Origin: Candidatus Solibacter sp.
GTDB lineage: Bacteria > Acidobacteriota > Terriglobia > Bryobacterales > Bryobacteraceae
DNA length: 16,388 bases
Direction of reading: 5' to 3'
NCBI GenBank assembly: GCA_017883345.1
Contig: JADGNT010000015.1
Span: forward strand, 1 to 16,388
The notes under the pieces were generated by a model. The model did no database searches and was not told where the DNA came from. It worked only from the letters and a program-made list of their open reading frames with translations. The position numbers and the translations under genes were made by a program. Every line of letters starts with the position of its first letter. Positions within the stretch are counted from its first letter, which is position 1. Shown here in pieces: positions 13,496 to 16,388 of the stretch.

Positions 13496-15024
13496 TTCCA
13501 CCATCACCGGTCCGCGTACCGGCGGGACCTTGCGGATCAGGAACATCAGCGGGATGATCACCAGAAACAACATGCCCATGACCCAGAATGCGTCGGCAAA
13601 GGCCAGCATGCTGGATTGCTTCAAGAGGGTGCCGTATATCATCCCCTGCGCTTGCGCCGCCGCGTCGCTGCCCGACGAACCGCCTGCCTGCAGCGCCATC
13701 GCCGCCTTCGCCAGGGCGTCCCGATAGGCCGGATCGTAGGGCGTCAGGTGCGAAACCAACACCGACTGGTGATACTGGGCGCGGCGCGCCAGCATGGTGG
13801 TGGTGGCGGCGATCCCGGAACTGCCGCCGATATTGCGCGCCAGATTGAAGAGGCCGGTGGCGTAGTTCATGCGCTCGCGCGGAATCCGCATGAAAGCCAC
13901 CGTGCTGATGGGCACGAACAGAAACGCCAGCCCGAAGCTCTGCACGATGCGGGTCCGCACCGCGGTGGCGTAATCCAACTGCAGGGTGAAGCGGGACATG
14001 GCCATCAACCCCGCCGCGGATACGGCCACGCCAAAGATGACCAGCCAGCGCGCCTGGTATCGGCGCAGCAGCATTCCCACCACGGGCATGGCCACGCAGA
14101 CGGCAATCCCCCCGGGCGAAAGCACCATCCCGCTGAGCATCGCCGTATACCCAAGCAGCGTCTGCAGGAAAAGCGGCAGCAGCATGGTGCTGCCGTAGAG
14201 CACGAAGCCGAGCACCAGCATGGAGCCTGTGGCAAGCGCGAAATTGCGCTCCTTGAGCACGTGGAAATCGATCACCGGCTGCTTCTGGCGCAGTTCCCAG
14301 ATCACCACGCCGACGAGACACACCGCCGTGAGGATGGCGAACGTCACGATGTAGTTCGACGACAACCAGTCCTTGCGCTGCCCCTCGTCGAGCACGATTT
14401 CGAGCGAGCCCAGGCCCAGCGCGAGCAGGCCGAAGCCCATGTAGTCCACCTGAAAGTCTTGGCCGAGACTCTTGCGCACCAGGTAGGGCGGATCGTGAAC
14501 CAGCGGGGAAGTCAGCAACAGCGCCACCATGCCTATTGGGACGTTGATGAAGAAGATCCAGCCCCAACTGAAGTTGTCGGTGATCCAGCCGCCGAGGGTG
14601 GGGCCGATGACCGGCGCCACCACCACGCCCATGCCAAAGACCGCCATCGCCATACCCTGCTTCTCGCGCGGAAAACTCTCCACCAGGATGGCCTGCGAAA
14701 TGGGTTGCAGCGCTCCGCCGCCGAGCCCCTGAGCCCCTGGAGGACGCGGAAAAAAATCAGCAGTCCCAGGGTGGGCGCCATGCCGCAGAGAAAGCTGCTG
14801 ACCGTGAACACGGCGACGCAGATCATGTAAAAGCGCTTGCGCCCGAGCAGCATGGAAAACCATGCGCCCATGGGAAGAATGATGGCGTTGGCCACCAGGT
14901 AGGAAGTGAGCACCCAGGTGGCCTCCTCCGGGGTGGCCGACAGGCTGCCGGCGATGTGCGGAAGCGCCACGTTGGCCACGCTGGTATCCAGCACTTCCAT
15001 GAAGGTGGCCAGCATCACCGTCAT
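13493..15024 (-). pseudogene. emrB: EmrB/QacA-type (DHA2) MFS drug exporter, frameshifted
   Basis: A 14-helix proton-driven exporter gene split over two frames. The first part (from 15024) reads MTVMLATFMEVLDTSVANVALP, TWVLTSYLVANAIILPM, GRKRFYMICVAVFT and FFRVLQGL (98 residues); it then runs out of frame and stops at 14533, giving a 163-residue product. The second frame takes over with GGGALQPISQAIL and continues to 13493 with the remaining helices, including GPTLGGWITDNFSWGWIFFINVPIG. Deleting one copy of the 8-bp duplication at 14724-14739 joins them as LQGLGGGALQP, the expected motif, and gives 507 residues. Just upstream of the ATG the same frame encodes NPWIVA, typical of this family, but no ATG, GTG or TTG precedes it, so the start is also uncertain. 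It could be a true pseudogene, a phase-variable gene or a sequencing error. Confidence 0.88.
14724..14739. repeat. 8-bp tandem duplication that breaks the pump gene
   Basis: AGCCCCTG is present twice in direct tandem (14724-14731 and 14732-14739). On the coding strand this is CAGGGGCT twice. Reading with a single copy gives V-L-Q-G-L-G-G-G-A-L-Q-P in one frame. A two-copy repeat of this kind can arise and be lost by replication slippage. Confidence 0.9.
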
Positions 15025-15070
15025 GGCGACGATCCACGGATTGATGACCGGCCGGAACGGGATGGCGGAA

Positions 15071-16378
15071 CTACTTGGCGTAGAGCGCCTCCATCTGGCC
15101 GACGCTGCGCGCCAGGTCTGCCCGCGCCTGGTTGTAGCGGTACAAGGCGGCGATCTGGTTGTCGCCGGCGCGCGCCAACCCGTCCTGCGCCTGAATCACT
15201 TCCACGTTGTTGGTGACGCCCGCCTGAAAGCGGTCGCGGGCCTGTTCCACTTCCTGGCGCGCCAGCTCGATGCCCAGTTTGGCGACGTCCACCTCGCTGC
15301 GCGCGCTGCCCAGTTGGGCAATGGAGGTTTGCACGTCGAGCACGATGCGGTTGCGCACTTCCTGCTCCTGCTGCTTCAACTGGCGGATGGCGAGTTCGGC
15401 GCGGGTGCGCTCCGCCTGTATGCGCCCGCCGGTAAAGAGCGGCACGTCGAGGTTGGCCTGGTAGCTGTAGACCGGGATGGCGGTGCTCCCGTTGAGCCCC
15501 TGCTCGGCCCAGAAACCGCTCACCGAGACCTTCGGCAGCCGGGCATCCCCTGCCACCCGCAGTTCCAGTTGGGCGCGCTGTTGCTGGGCCAGGATCTGGC
15601 GCAACTCGGGACGAGTCTGCCAGGCGCGCTCCAGGGTCTGATCGAGATTGACTTCCGGGGTATCGAAGAAGCTCACCGCGTCGGCCAGCTCGACGCGTTG
15701 TTTGGGATCGACATTGAGCAGCCGCGCCAGAGCGTAGAGAGCCGTCTCCAGTTGGGTGCGCGCCACGATCAGGCGCTGTTTTTCATTCTGGAGCTGCACA
15801 TTGGAGCGCAGGGCATCGATGCCGGTGCCGACGCCGTTCTTCAGCAAATCGGCCGCCTGATCGTAGAGTGCCTGCGCCAGATCGACGCGCGAGCGGGCGG
15901 CCTCGACATCGGCGGCAGCGCGCTGGCTGCCGAGGTATTGCGACACCACCAGCAGCACGCTCTCCTCGCGAACCGTGGTCTCCTGGGCGCGCGAGGTATC
16001 GATGCCGGCCTGGCTGGCGCGATAGCGGCGCCAGAGCGTGAGATCCAACACCGCGGCATTGAAGCCGGCGCCGATCTGCTCGTAGCGGTAAGGTCCCACG
16101 TGCTGGGAGAAGCCGGGGAAGCGGAACCCGATGGACGATTCCAGGTTGACGCGGTTCACGGTCTCGCCGGCGTGGCCGCCGACTTGCGGCAGCAGGGCGG
16201 AGCGCGCGATGTTGCGTTCCTGCTCGCTCTGCGCCACCCCCAGATTGGCCAGAATCACCCGCGGATTCTGTTTGAGCGCCAGTTGGACGGCGTCGCGCAA
16301 GGTGAGCTTGAGGGGCGCGGGATCCTGCGCGAAAGCGCCGGCGGCGAGCGCCAGTAGTATTGGAATCCTCAGCTTCAT
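15071..16378 (-). CDS. TolC-type outer-membrane efflux protein
   Basis: A 435-residue outer-membrane channel subunit. It has a signal peptide (MKLRIPILLALAAGAFAQ) and two tandem repeats of the OEP fold. The first starts LTLRDAVQLALKQNPRVILA; the second follows LDQTLERAWQTRPELRQILAQQ. Each contains long Ala/Gln/Arg-rich helices that form the periplasmic tunnel in this family, with beta segments such as YSYQANLDVPLFTGGRIQAE that contribute to the barrel. TolC-type trimers complete tripartite pumps with an inner-membrane transporter and an adaptor. It is the first gene of the locus, 46 bp before the pump gene; GGAGG near its 3' end could help translate the next gene. The start at 16378 leaves only 10 bases to the window end, so its own ribosome site cannot be judged. 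Confidence 0.94.
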   Translation of the reverse strand: MKLRIPILLALAAGAFAQDPAPLKLTLRDAVQLALKQNPRVILANLGVAQSEQERNIARSALLPQVGGHAGETVNRVNLESSIGFRFPGFSQHVGPYRYEQIGAGFNAAVLDLTLWRRYRASQAGIDTSRAQETTVREESVLLVVSQYLGSQRAAADVEAARSRVDLAQALYDQAADLLKNGVGTGIDALRSNVQLQNEKQRLIVARTQLETALYALARLLNVDPKQRVELADAVSFFDTPEVNLDQTLERAWQTRPELRQILAQQQRAQLELRVAGDARLPKVSVSGFWAEQGLNGSTAIPVYSYQANLDVPLFTGGRIQAERTRAELAIRQLKQQEQEVRNRIVLDVQTSIAQLGSARSEVDVAKLGIELARQEVEQARDRFQAGVTNNVEVIQAQDGLARAGDNQIAALYRYNQARADLARSVGQMEALYAK

Positions 16379-16388
16379 GGCCGATGGC

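Noticed and set aside
14750..14756. Run of seven A (T on the coding strand) as the cause of the pump frameshift
   Set aside because: The reading frame is correct through LIFFRVLQGL beyond the run; the shift occurs at the 8-bp duplication.
13493..15037. Single 514-codon open frame from the GTG at 15037 as the real pump protein
   Set aside because: Its first third lacks hydrophobic helices and MFS motifs, which are in the other frame; only the part after the duplication is pump sequence.
14906..16357. Long plus-strand open frame opposite the TolC-like gene
   Set aside because: The minus-strand product has a signal peptide and both TolC repeats; the plus frame is a GC-driven shadow. The same applies to plus 13454-14830.

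Overview
The window is GC-rich bacterial DNA, about 60% GC by eye, with most genes on the minus strand. Gene content and style point to an acidobacterium, perhaps of the Solibacter/Bryobacter type: an extracellular-electron-transfer cytochrome operon, small basic proteins of unknown function, and multidrug efflux genes close to the ssb and zinc-ribbon genes. This placement is an inference; there is no rRNA or marker gene that fixes it.

Region 1 (1-6007, all minus) is a compact four-gene operon for moving electrons across the outer membrane. In transcription order it has a decaheme OmcA/MtrC-type surface cytochrome, a decaheme MtrA/DmsE-type periplasmic cytochrome, an MtrB/PioB-type beta-barrel, and a class I cytochrome c with at least three hemes that runs off the window edge. 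The spacings are 17 bp, a 4-base ATGA overlap and 10 bp, so co-expression is very likely. Together these genes would build a porin-cytochrome conduit plus a periplasmic partner. The direction of electron flow (metal reduction or metal oxidation) cannot be read from the sequence.

Region 2 (6008-9519) starts with about 550 bp without a convincing gene. It then has a small plus-strand protein, a NarL-type response regulator and its soluble histidine kinase (minus), and two small plus-strand proteins. One of these is a membrane-anchored coiled-coil protein with a nearly leaderless promoter; the other is a 66-residue basic protein preceded by a perfect 20-bp palindrome.

Region 3 (9520-11768, minus) holds a TPR lipid-free exported protein, ssb, and a conserved-looking cysteine-rich small protein after ssb. 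A 17-bp inverted repeat lies between the TPR gene and ssb.

Region 4 (11886-16378, minus) is a tripartite efflux locus in the order tolC, emrB-like MFS pump, emrA-like adaptor. The pump gene is broken by an exact 8-bp tandem duplication; removing one copy restores a canonical DHA2 motif. Between pump and adaptor sits a 185-bp island of inverted and direct repeats, flanked by 11-bp direct repeats that include the pump's stop codon. It looks like a small non-autonomous insertion.

The best candidates for a second look are the acidobacterial-style Mtr conduit with its non-lipidated surface cytochrome and extra cytochrome, the reversible-looking disruption of the efflux pump, and the repeat island.
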